Assembly (NCBI RefSeq): GCF_016892705.1
Contig: NZ_JAFEMB010000001.1
Location: 1,798,001-1,862,000 of the forward strand
Length of the DNA stretch: 64,000 nt
Direction: 5' to 3'
DNA from: Microvirga pudoricolor
Lineage (GTDB): Bacteria > Pseudomonadota > Alphaproteobacteria > Rhizobiales > Beijerinckiaceae
Below are positions 1-8,340 of the stretch, in pieces. How positions within the stretch are numbered: position 1 is the stretch's first letter; each line of letters opens with the position of its first letter. The notes beneath the pieces are model-generated. The model was not told the DNA's origin, ran no database searches, and saw only the letters and a program-made list of their open reading frames with translations. The position numbers were made by a program, and so were the translations under genes.

Positions 1-505
1 TCACTCCAGAAGCAATCATCGCTTGGACGGATGAATTGGTTGCGAAGGGCCTTAGCGCCAAGACGATCAATGATGTTCACCTCGCTGCTGTGAGGGCGCT
101 ATTCCGCTGGGCCAAAGGGAAGCGGCTTGTGTCCTCCAACCCAGCCGATGAGGCCCCGAAGGTGAGGCGGCGGGATGAAGGTGAGGGCAGGCGTGGGTTC
201 ACACTTGCCGAAGCCGAGAAAGTCCTAACGGCGGCGATCAGGGAAGAGAGCCCGGTACGCCGCTGGCTCCCATGGCTGATGGCATACTCAGGAGCGCGAG
301 CGGGCGAGGTGGCCCAACTCCGACAACAGGACGTAAAGCAAGAGCCTGAAACTGGCCTATGGTTCATTGAAATCACCCCGACTGCGGGCCGCCTCAAAAA
401 TAAACCTTCTGCTCGCGTAGTGCCGCTTCACCCCCACTTGATCGACTTGGGTTTTGTCGAATGGGCACAAGGGCAGTCACGCGACCGTCTGTTCTACGAG
501 GATCA
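1..505 (+). pseudogene. Tyrosine recombinase (phage integrase) fragment
   Basis: The frame is open from the window edge (codons from position 3) and encodes a core-binding segment (KTINDVHLAAVRALFRWA) followed by the start of the catalytic domain. The box I arginine lies in YSGARAGEVAQL, and the beta strands ending VVPLHPHLIDLGF and DRLFYED are present. Similarity ends near 500, where the frame runs on into the antisense of the cupin gene, so the HxxR box and the catalytic tyrosine are missing. It is therefore a dead 3'-truncated remnant; its 5' part lies outside the window. Its base composition is visibly less GC-rich than the genes after it, which fits a former mobile element. The exact breakpoint (about 480-510) is inferred. 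Confidence 0.8.
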
Positions 506-863
506 GGGACGCTTCCTCGGTCTCCGACGCATTCGCGATCACGTGGATGGCTCCGGCCGGAACATAGACGAAATCGCCGCCCTCCAGGATCACCTCCTGC
601 CGCTCGCTTGCATCGCTTCTGGCGTGCCAGAGCTTGATCTTGCCGTAGAGGATGTACCAGACCACGTCGTTCTCGGCGTGATAGTGCGTCGGGTTTGGAC
701 CGGCGCCTGGAACGAGAATGCTTCGTCCCATGGTGGCGTGCGGATTGTCGACGGTCTTGTCGCTGATGCCGAAGCCGATCCGCAGCGGCGGCTCGTAGCT
801 GACGTCGGTTCCGATGCTGGCTTGGCGCACGACCGTAACGACCTGCTTTTCGAAGGGTACCAT
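477..863 (-). CDS. Small cupin-domain protein, 3' end at an integrase junction
   Basis: A 128-residue single-domain cupin. The first cupin box is visible as PTHYHAENDVVWYILYGKI (two His and a Glu, likely metal ligands) and the second as GDFVYVPAGAIHVIANAS. The ATG at 863 has an AGGAG ribosome site a few bases upstream. The C-terminal residues VEQTVA are encoded by DNA that, read on the other strand, still looks like integrase, so the native C-terminus was probably replaced at a recombination junction. Cupins of this size are often dioxygenases, isomerases or sugar-binding proteins; nothing here fixes a substrate. It lies 39 bases downstream of the binding-protein gene and is probably cotranscribed with it. 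Confidence 0.75.
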   Translation of the reverse strand: MVPFEKQVVTVVRQASIGTDVSYEPPLRIGFGISDKTVDNPHATMGRSILVPGAGPNPTHYHAENDVVWYILYGKIKLWHARSDASERQEVILEGGDFVYVPAGAIHVIANASETEEASLILVEQTVA

Positions 864-902
864 GTGTGTCTCCTGAGGGTTGCGAGTGGATCTATCGAGG
901 CC

Positions 903-1985
903 TTACTTCAGGGCGCCCTTGCACTCCGAGACGCTCGCCGGCAGAGGCGGGAGATCGTCGAAGAGCTGGGGCTGGTCCTTGGCGACCTTGTCGAGGATGC
1001 TGCGCTCGGCGAACTCGCCGGCCGACTTGAATCCGGCGCCCTTGATCAGCCCCTCCTTGACCATGTCGTTTCCGGTTCTCAAAAGACCTTCGTCGGTGCA
1101 CACGGAAATGCGAGGGTCCCAAGCCATTTGCTTGATGCCTTCGATGGCGTCCGTGATGTTCAGTCCGTCAAGGTGATACGTCGCGATCTTGGCGGTCTCC
1201 TCCGGATTCTTCCGGACGAATTGGGTGCCTTCCGCAAGGCCGATCGCAAACTTCTCAAGGAGGCTCTTGTTCTCGGCGATGTACTTTTCGTTGGCCAGGA
1301 CGCCGATGACATCCGCGACAAGCCCCGGCGCGCCCCGGCTGACGGCGACGGAGTTCTCACCGAGTTCGCGCAGGCTCTGCGACAGATAGGGTTCCCACGG
1401 CACGGTTGCGTCGACCAGGCCCTGCGCCAGGGAGATCGGCATGTCGGGGACGGGGACGTTGACGACCTGAACCTGCTTGATGTCGAGGCCGTTCCGGGCC
1501 AGGTACTCGCGCAGGTAGACCTCCTGGGTGCTGCCCGCGAGGCTGCCGATCTTCTTGCCGACGAGTGACTTGGCTTCCTTCGAGACGCCGCGATCGGTCC
1601 TGCCGATGATGCCGCGCCCGCCCGCCACCGCGATGTAGGCGGCGTCGTTGTAGTAGGGGATCACGCCCTTGAGCATGTTGCCGCTGGCACGGGCGCTGGC
1701 AGTGGTGGTGCCCATGTTGGCGCCGCCGAGCTGGGCCTCGCCCGCATTTAGCGCCTGGGTGATCTCGCGGCCGCTGGCAACCAGCTTGAGCCGGACGTTG
1801 AGGCCTTGCTTGGCCCAGTACCCGTTTTCAACCGCCGCAAAGGCGGGAGCACTGAAGAGGTTGTTGCCCAAGACGAAGACGATGTCTTTCGCCGGGCCTT
1901 GCTGGGCATGAGCGGCAGGTGCCGCAAGTAGCGCAAACGATGCGGCGAGCGCCACCATGGCCTGCCGTGCGATCTGACGTGGCAT
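903..1985 (-). CDS. ABC transporter periplasmic substrate-binding protein (NMT1/SsuA-like)
   Basis: A 360-residue exported binding protein. An N-terminal signal peptide ends in PAAHA-QQ near residue 27, and the mature part starts with DIVFVLGNNLFSAPAFAAVENGYW, typical of the NMT1/SsuA/TauA family that delivers sulfonates, nitrate, pyrimidine precursors or aromatic acids. The lobe linker VSKEAKSLVGKKIGSLAGS and the phrase GLVDATVPWEPYL also fit that family. The start has a GGAGGAAT site. No permease or ATPase gene lies beside it, which is unusual; they may have been lost at the integrase junction downstream or lie elsewhere. The neighbouring CoA-transferase and hydratase genes suggest an organic acid substrate (inference). 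Confidence 0.85.
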   Translation of the reverse strand: MPRQIARQAMVALAASFALLAAPAAHAQQGPAKDIVFVLGNNLFSAPAFAAVENGYWAKQGLNVRLKLVASGREITQALNAGEAQLGGANMGTTTASARASGNMLKGVIPYYNDAAYIAVAGGRGIIGRTDRGVSKEAKSLVGKKIGSLAGSTQEVYLREYLARNGLDIKQVQVVNVPVPDMPISLAQGLVDATVPWEPYLSQSLRELGENSVAVSRGAPGLVADVIGVLANEKYIAENKSLLEKFAIGLAEGTQFVRKNPEETAKIATYHLDGLNITDAIEGIKQMAWDPRISVCTDEGLLRTGNDMVKEGLIKGAGFKSAGEFAERSILDKVAKDQPQLFDDLPPLPASVSECKGALK

Positions 1986-2100
1986 AAGGATTCCTCCGTT
2001 GTATCCGACCTCTGGTCTGCCGCCTGGCTTGTCATTCGGGTCCTGCTCGGCCCGTGTGGCGGCTTCTCAATCGGCTTGGGGCGGCAAACCCGATCCGTGC

Positions 2101-2619
2101 TCAGCGTCCCTCCCACTGGGGTTGCGTCTTCGCCACGAAGGCTTCGACGCCGATGCGAAAGTCGCGGCTGCCGTAGCTTTCGGCGACAAGGTCGTCGCCT
2201 AAGGGGATCCCCGCATGGATCAGGCGGCGAATCGCCTCCTTGGCCGTGCGCATGGTGACCGGGGCGTGGCTGACCAGACGTTCGCAGATATCGCCGATCC
2301 GTCCGTCCAGGGCCTCCGCCGCCACGATCTCGGTCAGGAAGCCGCATGCCAGCGCCTCTTCGGCTCCGACGGGGTCCGCCATCAACAGCATCCTTTTGAC
2401 CCGCGCGGCACCGAACCCGGCAACCAACCGCGCGTAATTCTCCGTCGAGAGACAATTGCCCAGGGTGCGCGCGATCGGGATTCCGAACCGTGAACCCGGT
2501 GTGGCGATCCTGAGATCGCAGACGCCCGCAATCGCCAGTCCGCCGCCGATGGCCCAACCCTCGATCACCGCGAGGGTCGGAACGGGGAGGGTCTCGACGG
2601 ACGAGAGATAAACCTCCAT
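2101..2619 (-). pseudogene. Enoyl-CoA hydratase/isomerase, N-terminally deleted remnant
   Basis: The 172 residues correspond to about the last two thirds of a crotonase (family length about 260). The second oxyanion-hole segment EGWAIGGGLAIAGVCDLRIA is intact. The first oxyanion segment and the CoA-binding N-terminal region are absent. An in-frame TGA sits three codons upstream of the ATG at 2619, and the sequence before it belongs to the reading frame of the CoA-transferase gene. A deletion fusing the end of that gene to the middle of this one explains both observations. Because half of the oxyanion hole is missing, activity is unlikely, although a short protein may still be made. Confidence 0.7.
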
Positions 2620-3812
2620 GCGGCGTCAGCCCCTTCCGTCCGAGAGACCTCCAGCGCATCCGCCGGGAGACCGAGCTCGCGGAGAACTTCGCGGGTATGC
2701 TGCCCCAGCATCGGGGGCGGATAGCGCACCTCCTGCGGGGTTGCGCTGAGCTTCACCGGAAATCCGAGCGAGTTGATCGATCCCTCGGCCGGGTGATCGA
2801 TCTGCATCACCATGTTTCTCTCCAGGGTGTGGTCCGCCGCGAGGGCCTGCGCGAAGTCGTTCACGGGCGCGGCCGGGATGCCGACGGCCAGGAGCCTGTC
2901 CACCCACTCCGCTGCGGGCCTCGTGCTGAAGATCGGCTGGACCTCGTCGATGAGTTCCTGACGGTGCTTCAACCGTCCGACGTTGTCGCCGAAGCGGGGG
3001 TCGTCCACCAGTTCGGGCCGGTCGATGACGTTGCAGAAGCTGATCCAGAGCTTTTGGTTCGCCGCACCGACCACGAAATATCCGTCGGACGCGCGGACGG
3101 CCTGATAAGGAGCACTCATGCGGTTTGCGGTGCCGAGCGGTTGAGGCGTGCGGCCTGTTCCCCAGTACTCCGTCACCTCCCAGATCGAGAGCGCGAGCGC
3201 GGTTTCGAACAGCGAGGCATCGACGTGCTGCCCGAGGCCTGTCTTTTCGCGGCCGATATAGGCGCTCAGGATTCCGTAGAGCGCCAGCATCCCCGATCCG
3301 AGGTCGGCGATCGGAACGCCGCATTTCACGGGTTCTCCGCCCGGTGAGCCGGTGGCGCTCAGAACGCCCGACATCGCCTGAGCGATGAGATCGAAGCCAG
3401 GGCGTTGCGACCATGGGCCCGTCTGTCCGAAGCCGGATATGCTGGCATAGATCAAACGGGGGTTGATCCTGCTGAGCGTCGCGTAATCGATCTTCAAGCG
3501 AGAGGTGACGCCCGGACGGTTGTTCTCGACGAGGATGTCGGCCGTCTCGACCAGCTTGTAGAATACGGCGCGCCCCGTCTCGCTCTTGAGGTCGATCTCG
3601 ATGCTTCTCTTGTTGCGGTTGAGAGCCAGAAATCCGGGGCTGTCGTCACTCTGGAGACGAAAGCCCATCGCCCGACGCGTCTGGTCCCCTGTCCCCGGAG
3701 GTTCGACCTTGATGACATCGGCGCCCATGTCGCCGAGCAGCATGCAGCAGAAGGGTCCGGCCATGACCTGGCTGACGTCGAGCACGCGGATGCCGGAAAG
3801 AGGGAGCGTCAT
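2565..3812 (-). CDS. CaiB/BaiF (class III) CoA-transferase
   Basis: About 400 residues of a class III CoA-transferase, which moves CoA between organic acids. The start GIRVLDVSQVMAGPFC, the CoA-binding segment GADVIKVEPPGTGDQTR and the expected catalytic aspartate in GVPIADLGSGM (about residue 170) are present. I chose ATG 3812, because family similarity begins immediately with MTLPLSGIRVLD and residues further upstream look non-homologous. The natural C-terminus (REVLRELGLPADALEVSR) is followed by about 20 residues of read-through into the hydratase remnant, in another frame, ending at 2565. This marks a deletion junction near 2625. The enzyme itself looks complete. It probably activates an acid imported by the adjacent binding protein (inference). 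Confidence 0.88.
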   Translation of the reverse strand: MTLPLSGIRVLDVSQVMAGPFCCMLLGDMGADVIKVEPPGTGDQTRRAMGFRLQSDDSPGFLALNRNKRSIEIDLKSETGRAVFYKLVETADILVENNRPGVTSRLKIDYATLSRINPRLIYASISGFGQTGPWSQRPGFDLIAQAMSGVLSATGSPGGEPVKCGVPIADLGSGMLALYGILSAYIGREKTGLGQHVDASLFETALALSIWEVTEYWGTGRTPQPLGTANRMSAPYQAVRASDGYFVVGAANQKLWISFCNVIDRPELVDDPRFGDNVGRLKHRQELIDEVQPIFSTRPAAEWVDRLLAVGIPAAPVNDFAQALAADHTLERNMVMQIDHPAEGSINSLGFPVKLSATPQEVRYPPPMLGQHTREVLRELGLPADALEVSRTEGADAAWRFISRPSRPSPFRPSR

Positions 3813-4034
3813 GCGATGACTCCGCTCTGCCGACGATGGGAGCGGATCGTCCTGGGCCTGAAGCGCAGGCAAGCTTTCGGGTTGACGCACTTGGGCATCT
3901 CGAACTCCCTCCAGAAATCATGATCCGGACATCGATGCCGTCCGGTTTGCTCCCAGGTCTTCCGCCCGGTTGTGTCTGCCACCCATGAAGACGGTGACGC
4001 GGCCTTCACGGTGGGAACCGCGCCGCCGCAACCG

Positions 4035-4745
4035 TCACAGTCGCGTGAGGCCGAACTGTTCGATGATCGCGATCATGCCGTCCGAGGCCTTCTCGCGATG
4101 ATTCCGGTAGAGCTGACGGGCCAAGGTGGCGTCGCCCTTCAAGATCGCATTCACGACGTCGCGATGTTCCCGTGTCGAGTCGACCGGCTTGGGACGAAGC
4201 CGGAGCGTGAACATCCTGGCACGGTGAGACTGCTCCCAGATTCCCATCACCATCGTAGCAAGACGCTTGTTGCCGCAGAGTTCGACCAGCGAGAAATGGA
4301 AGCGCTCGTCCGCCCTTGCCCACGCCTTGAGATCGTCCCGCGACAGGGCTTCTTCCATGTCGTCGCAGGCTTGCATGAGCGGTGCGATTTCCGTCTCGGA
4401 CGGCCGCCGCCTCGCCAGAAGATCCGTTGCCGTCAATTCGAGGCTGATCATGATTTCGTAGATCTCGCGCATATCCTTCGGCGAGAGCGGCAAAACCTTC
4501 ATGCCATGCCGGGGAACCACCTGCACCAGACCCTCCTGCTCCAACCGCACGAGCGCCTCGCGGATCGGCGTGCGGGACAGACCCAAGTCATCGGCGAGCG
4601 CCTGTTCGAGAACGGCGATACCGGGCGCATAGTCGTTGTCGAGGATCCGCTGCTTGATCTTGGCGTAGGCGACCTGGGCGGATCGTTCCGGCGAACGGCT
4701 GGAAAGCGCTTCTGCTGCAGGTGCCACACGTCCCATCGACTTCAT
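4035..4745 (-). CDS. GntR-family transcriptional regulator, FadR subfamily
   Basis: A 236-residue regulator. The N-terminal winged helix spans about residues 25-85, with the signature LADDLGLSRTPIREALVRLEQEGLV. A helical FCD effector domain follows, with candidate metal ligands in ERFHFSLVELCGN and the late histidine of STREHRDVVNAI. FadR-type regulators usually respond to organic acids. It lies upstream of the CoA-transferase, 222 bases away on the same strand, and plausibly represses that cluster. A short palindromic site just upstream of its start could be its own operator. Confidence 0.9.
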   Translation of the reverse strand: MKSMGRVAPAAEALSSRSPERSAQVAYAKIKQRILDNDYAPGIAVLEQALADDLGLSRTPIREALVRLEQEGLVQVVPRHGMKVLPLSPKDMREIYEIMISLELTATDLLARRRPSETEIAPLMQACDDMEEALSRDDLKAWARADERFHFSLVELCGNKRLATMVMGIWEQSHRARMFTLRLRPKPVDSTREHRDVVNAILKGDATLARQLYRNHREKASDGMIAIIEQFGLTRL

Positions 4746-4774
4746 ATGCGTTGTCGTATCCGTTATGTCTATTC

Positions 4775-4788
4775 GTTAACGTATACAT
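4775..4788. promoter_or_regulatory. Possible GntR operator upstream of the GntR gene
   Basis: The AT-rich stretch before the regulator start contains GTTAAC followed directly by GTATAC, two adjoining 6-bp palindromes. On the minus strand they read within ATGTATACGTTAAC. FadR-subfamily operators commonly carry GT...AC half-sites of this kind. The region stands out from the very GC-rich surroundings, so it may also hold the promoter. Assignment to this regulator is inferred from position only. Confidence 0.3.
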
Positions 4789-4962
4789 TATTTTGAGGCC
4801 TGCAAGGAAAATTTCCGTGAACGCCCGGCTTAAGGCCCCACGAAGGGCAGCACGCCCTCGAAGACGGAACGAGATGCACCTGCGTCGCCTCAAGACACCG
4901 ATATGTCATCCATGACGCCGTGACGACCCGATGGGCCGGAGGCGTCCTCAGAGGGAGATCTC

Positions 4963-5865
4963 TTAGAGGGAGATGTCTTCCAGGCCCGCGCGGACGAAGG
5001 CGTGGAACTCCGAGATGAAGGCCTCGGCCAGCAGGGAGGGCGGGCGCTGCTCGGACCGGATGGCCTCCAGCATGATGGGCGTTTCCGGCACGAACGGCCG
5101 CACGGCCACGTTCGGAAACATGCTGAAGAGAGCCGAATAGGGGTCGACGATCGAAATGCCGACCCCGGTATTCACCATCGCCCAGGCGTTGATGATCAGC
5201 CCGACCTCGATCGCGGGACGGAAGTTGATGCGGGCCTCCGCCAGGATACCGTTGACGATCGGGGCCAAGCCCTGGCTGCTCGTGTAGCTGACGAGAGGGT
5301 AGGGACCGATATCCTCCACCGAGATGGCGTCCCGTGCCGCCAGGGGATGATCCTTCGGCATGATGCAGATCAGGTTCCGCCGGACGATATCCTCGATCTT
5401 GATCGTCGGAAGTTCGGGTGTGAGAAAGCCGAAGCCCAGATCGGCGGCCCCCGTCGCGACCAACTCCATCACCTCCCGTCGCGAGTGCATCTGAAAGCGG
5501 ATGCTGACGTCGTTTCGCCTGCTCAGGAAGGCGCCGACCGCGGACGGGAGCAGAGTGGTGCCGATCGCCGGGATGGAGACGATGTAGAGGGACCCGCTCC
5601 GGGCTTCCCGCAGCCCCTGGATGGTCCGCTTGACCCCGTCGACCCGGTCGAAGACGTGCTCGATCTGGTTGAACAGGATCCGCGCCTCCGGGGTCGGCTC
5701 CAGGCGTCCCCTGATGCGTTGGAACAGGCTGAAGCGCAAACGGTCCTCCGTATGACGCAGGACCCCGGTCACGGAGGGTTGCGAAATGTTCAGCATCTTG
5801 GCCGCGCCGGTCACCGTGCCCGACACCATGATGGCGTAGAAGACTTCCATCTGACGCAGGTTCAT
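4963..5865 (-). CDS. LysR-family transcriptional regulator
   Basis: A 300-residue LysR protein. The helix-turn-helix is at residues 1-60 (MNLRQMEVFYAIMVSGTVTG, then AAKMLNISQPSVTGVLRHTE), and the periplasmic-binding-like effector domain starts near residue 90 (GSLYIVSIPAIGTTLLPSAV). I chose ATG 5865, because the winged-helix signature begins at once; a start nine codons upstream is possible. It is divergent from the amidohydrolase gene at 6121 with a 255-base gap. That is the classic arrangement for a LysR activator of the divergent operon, so it may control the large peptide/amide uptake region (inference). Confidence 0.92.
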   Translation of the reverse strand: MNLRQMEVFYAIMVSGTVTGAAKMLNISQPSVTGVLRHTEDRLRFSLFQRIRGRLEPTPEARILFNQIEHVFDRVDGVKRTIQGLREARSGSLYIVSIPAIGTTLLPSAVGAFLSRRNDVSIRFQMHSRREVMELVATGAADLGFGFLTPELPTIKIEDIVRRNLICIMPKDHPLAARDAISVEDIGPYPLVSYTSSQGLAPIVNGILAEARINFRPAIEVGLIINAWAMVNTGVGISIVDPYSALFSMFPNVAVRPFVPETPIMLEAIRSEQRPPSLLAEAFISEFHAFVRAGLEDISL

Positions 5866-6095
5866 GAGCGGCGTTGCCTCGGATCCGGTCAAGGAGAGGG
5901 CAACAGATTGGCCAAATCCTCCCGGGAATGAAAGGCCGCAATTCAGCCAACACTGCCCGATCCGTGACCACTGGCGCCGACCGCTCCTTTCCTCATGCCG
6001 TCTCCGGGAGGTGCCCCGCAGGCCGGATCCATAGCTTCACGCTATCGGTCCGCGACATCTTCCGATTTGCGCGATTTGCAGGCGGCCTTGAAGAT

Positions 6096-6122
6096 TTCCC
6101 ATGCCCAGAGGCCTTGGGACAT
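6096..6122 (+). promoter_or_regulatory. Inverted repeat at the start codon of the amidohydrolase gene
   Basis: TCCCATGCCCA and TGGGACATGGGA form an imperfect inverted repeat with a short loop. It overlaps the presumed ATG at 6121 and its AGAGG ribosome site. As RNA it would sequester the start region; as DNA it could be an operator. It is the main structure in the 255-base gap between the divergent LysR gene and the plus-strand genes. Confidence 0.4.
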
Positions 6123-7305
6123 GGGAGCTCGCCCGTTGACACGTCACGCCTCCGACCCGCTGGCCGCCCAGATGACGGCGTGGCGGCATCACCTCCACGC
6201 GATCCCTGAAACCGCATTCGAGGAGTTCAAGACCTCCGACTATGTGGCGGGCCTCCTGGCCGGGTTCGGTCTCGAGGTCGAGCGAGGGATCGGCGGAACG
6301 GGGGTCGTCGGCACCCTGCACCGGGGCGGAAGCCGTACGATCGGCCTGCGCGCCGAACTCGATGCCCTCGACATCGAGGAGGTTCGAGACCTTCCCTACC
6401 GTTCCGTCCATCCGGGCAAGATGCACGCCTGCGGCCATGACGGCCACATGGCGATGCTGCTGGGAGCGGCCCGCCATCTGTCCGCCTCCGACATCTTCCG
6501 GGGGACCGTCCGGTTCATCTTTCAGCCGGCGGAAGAGAATGAAGGCGGGGGCCTGCGCATGATCGAGGACGGCCTGTTCGACCGGCTCCCGGTCGACGCC
6601 GTCTACGGCCTGCACAATTGGCCCGGCATCGACGTCGGCCGCCTGGCCGTCCGGTCCGGGCCCATCATGGCCGCGTCCGACATGTTCGAGATCACGGTTA
6701 CGGGGCAGGGCACCCACGCCGGCATGCCGCACATGGGTTCGGACGCCATTGTGGCGGCCTCCGCCCTCGTGGCCGCGCTCCAGACCATCCCGAGCCGCCG
6801 GATTCAGCCGGCCGAGCCCAACGTCGTCAGCGTCACCCAGATCCACGGTGGGAACACCTGGAACGGCATCCCGGCCGACGTCGTCCTGCGGGGCACTGTG
6901 CGCTCCTTCGACCCGGGTGTCCGCGACGGCATCGAGGCCGCCATGACCCGGATCTCGGCCGGCATTTCCCAGACGTACGGGGTTGCGGTCGATGTGGAGT
7001 ATGACCGTCGCTACCCTGCCACGGTGAACCATCCGGAGGCCGCCCGGAGCGTGGCCAAGCTGGCCGCGTGCGTGTTCGGGCCGGGCAACGTCGTCGAGGA
7101 CGCCTTGCCGTCCATGGGGGCGGAGGATTTCTCCTACATGCTCCAGAAAAGGCCGGGCTGTTTCGTCTGGCTCGGCGCCGGACCCGCGTCGGACGGCCAT
7201 GTCCTTCACAACGAGCGCTATGACTTCAACGACGGGCTGCTTCCGTTGGGCGCCCGGTTCTGGACCCGGCTCGTCGAGACCGAGTTACCGCGCGGGAGGC
7301 CATAG
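6121..7305 (+). CDS. M20D-family amidohydrolase (hippurate/N-acyl-amino-acid hydrolase type)
   Basis: A 394-residue zinc hydrolase that cleaves N-acyl or amide bonds of amino acid conjugates. Visible family landmarks are RHHLHAIPETAFEEFKT, the metal motif MHACGHDGHMAMLLG (Cys and His ligands), the catalytic glutamate region FQPAEENEGGGLRM, the ligand His of GLHNWPG, the dimerisation-domain motif GTHAGMPHMGSDAI and the terminal ligand in VLHNERYDFND. The ATG at 6121 has AGAGG upstream; a longer frame starting at 5995 lacks family similarity. It opens the plus-strand region and is divergent from LysR. It probably acts in the cytoplasm on imported conjugates. Confidence 0.9.
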   Translation: MGARPLTRHASDPLAAQMTAWRHHLHAIPETAFEEFKTSDYVAGLLAGFGLEVERGIGGTGVVGTLHRGGSRTIGLRAELDALDIEEVRDLPYRSVHPGKMHACGHDGHMAMLLGAARHLSASDIFRGTVRFIFQPAEENEGGGLRMIEDGLFDRLPVDAVYGLHNWPGIDVGRLAVRSGPIMAASDMFEITVTGQGTHAGMPHMGSDAIVAASALVAALQTIPSRRIQPAEPNVVSVTQIHGGNTWNGIPADVVLRGTVRSFDPGVRDGIEAAMTRISAGISQTYGVAVDVEYDRRYPATVNHPEAARSVAKLAACVFGPGNVVEDALPSMGAEDFSYMLQKRPGCFVWLGAGPASDGHVLHNERYDFNDGLLPLGARFWTRLVETELPRGRP

Positions 7306-7412
7306 GCTTACCTTATCGACACGCGCAGAATCAGTATTGGCCCAGACGGGAGAGACGATCTCACATTTCCGGACAATCCAAACACTGGCCGAACCGAAGG
7401 GAGCCGCCCGCC

Positions 7413-8207
7413 ATGTACCGAACGAATCCGCTCAAGGAACGCCTGCGCAATCGGGGCAATGTTCTCGGCTGCTGGACGATGCTGGGCAATCCGCACATCA
7501 CGGAGATCCTGGCCCTGTCCGGCTTCGATTACCTCATCCTCGACCAGGAGCACGGGTTGGGGGATCCAACGTCTCTCTCCCTGCAGTTGCAGGCCGTATC
7601 GGCCACGAACGCCACCTCCATCGTTCGCGTGCCCTGGAACGACCACGTCTACCTCAAGCGGGTCCTGGACGCGGGCGTCGAGGGCGTGATGATCCCGAAC
7701 GTCGAGACGGCCGAGGAGGCCAGGGCCGCCGTCGCGGCCTGCCGATACCCGCCGCTGGGCCGCCGCGGCACGGCCGCCAGCACGGTGCGGGCCTCGAATT
7801 ACGGCATGGCGGCGAACTACGTCTCCACCTGCGCGTCCAATCTCCTGATCGTCCTGCAGATCGAATCGGCCAAGGGCGTCGAAAACATTGACGAGATCCT
7901 CGACGTCGAGGGCATCGACGTCATGTTCATCGGTCCCTACGACCTCTCGGGGACCATGGGCCAGCTCGGCAACATCAAGCATCCCGATGTGGCGCGCGCG
8001 ATCGAGCACGCGGAAAACCGGATCAAGGCCCGGGGCGTGCCGATGGGAACCGTCCCGCATCCCGGCTGCACGTGGAAGGACATGTTCGCCCGCGGCTATC
8101 AGTTCGTGAATGCCGGCAGCGACGTGGCGCGGCTGCGGGACGGCTCGCTCGCCGACGTCAAGGCGTTTCGGGAGACCTATCCCGACCACAAGCTCTCCGC
8201 CGCGTAG
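7413..8207 (+). CDS. HpcH/HpaI-family aldolase
   Basis: A 264-residue class II (metal-dependent) aldolase of the HpcH/HpaI group, which splits 2-keto-3-deoxy acids into pyruvate and an aldehyde. The motif FDYLILDQEHGLGD carries the conserved acidic residue and histidine. GVMIPNVET, QIESAKGVENIDEI (metal-ligand Glu) and the second ligand region IDVMFIGPYDLS are also present. The length is normal for the family. It lies 107 bases after the amidohydrolase and before the peptide transporter genes, so it may degrade the acid freed from an imported conjugate; the substrate is unknown. Confidence 0.9.
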   Translation: MYRTNPLKERLRNRGNVLGCWTMLGNPHITEILALSGFDYLILDQEHGLGDPTSLSLQLQAVSATNATSIVRVPWNDHVYLKRVLDAGVEGVMIPNVETAEEARAAVAACRYPPLGRRGTAASTVRASNYGMAANYVSTCASNLLIVLQIESAKGVENIDEILDVEGIDVMFIGPYDLSGTMGQLGNIKHPDVARAIEHAENRIKARGVPMGTVPHPGCTWKDMFARGYQFVNAGSDVARLRDGSLADVKAFRETYPDHKLSAA

Positions 8208-8340
8208 GAAAGGCGCGGCAGGAGGGCTGAGCGCCCCCGCGAGGAAGCGGGGCGGCAGAAAGCGAAGAGGCCGGCACCAGGCCCGAACGCTCGGCAGAGG
8301 ACTTCGAACGGCTACACGTGAAAGAAAGTGGAGAGACCCA

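Noticed and set aside
36..1568. One continuous 510-residue protein starting as an integrase
   Set aside because: Similarity to recombinases stops near 500; the rest is the antisense of the cupin and binding-protein genes.
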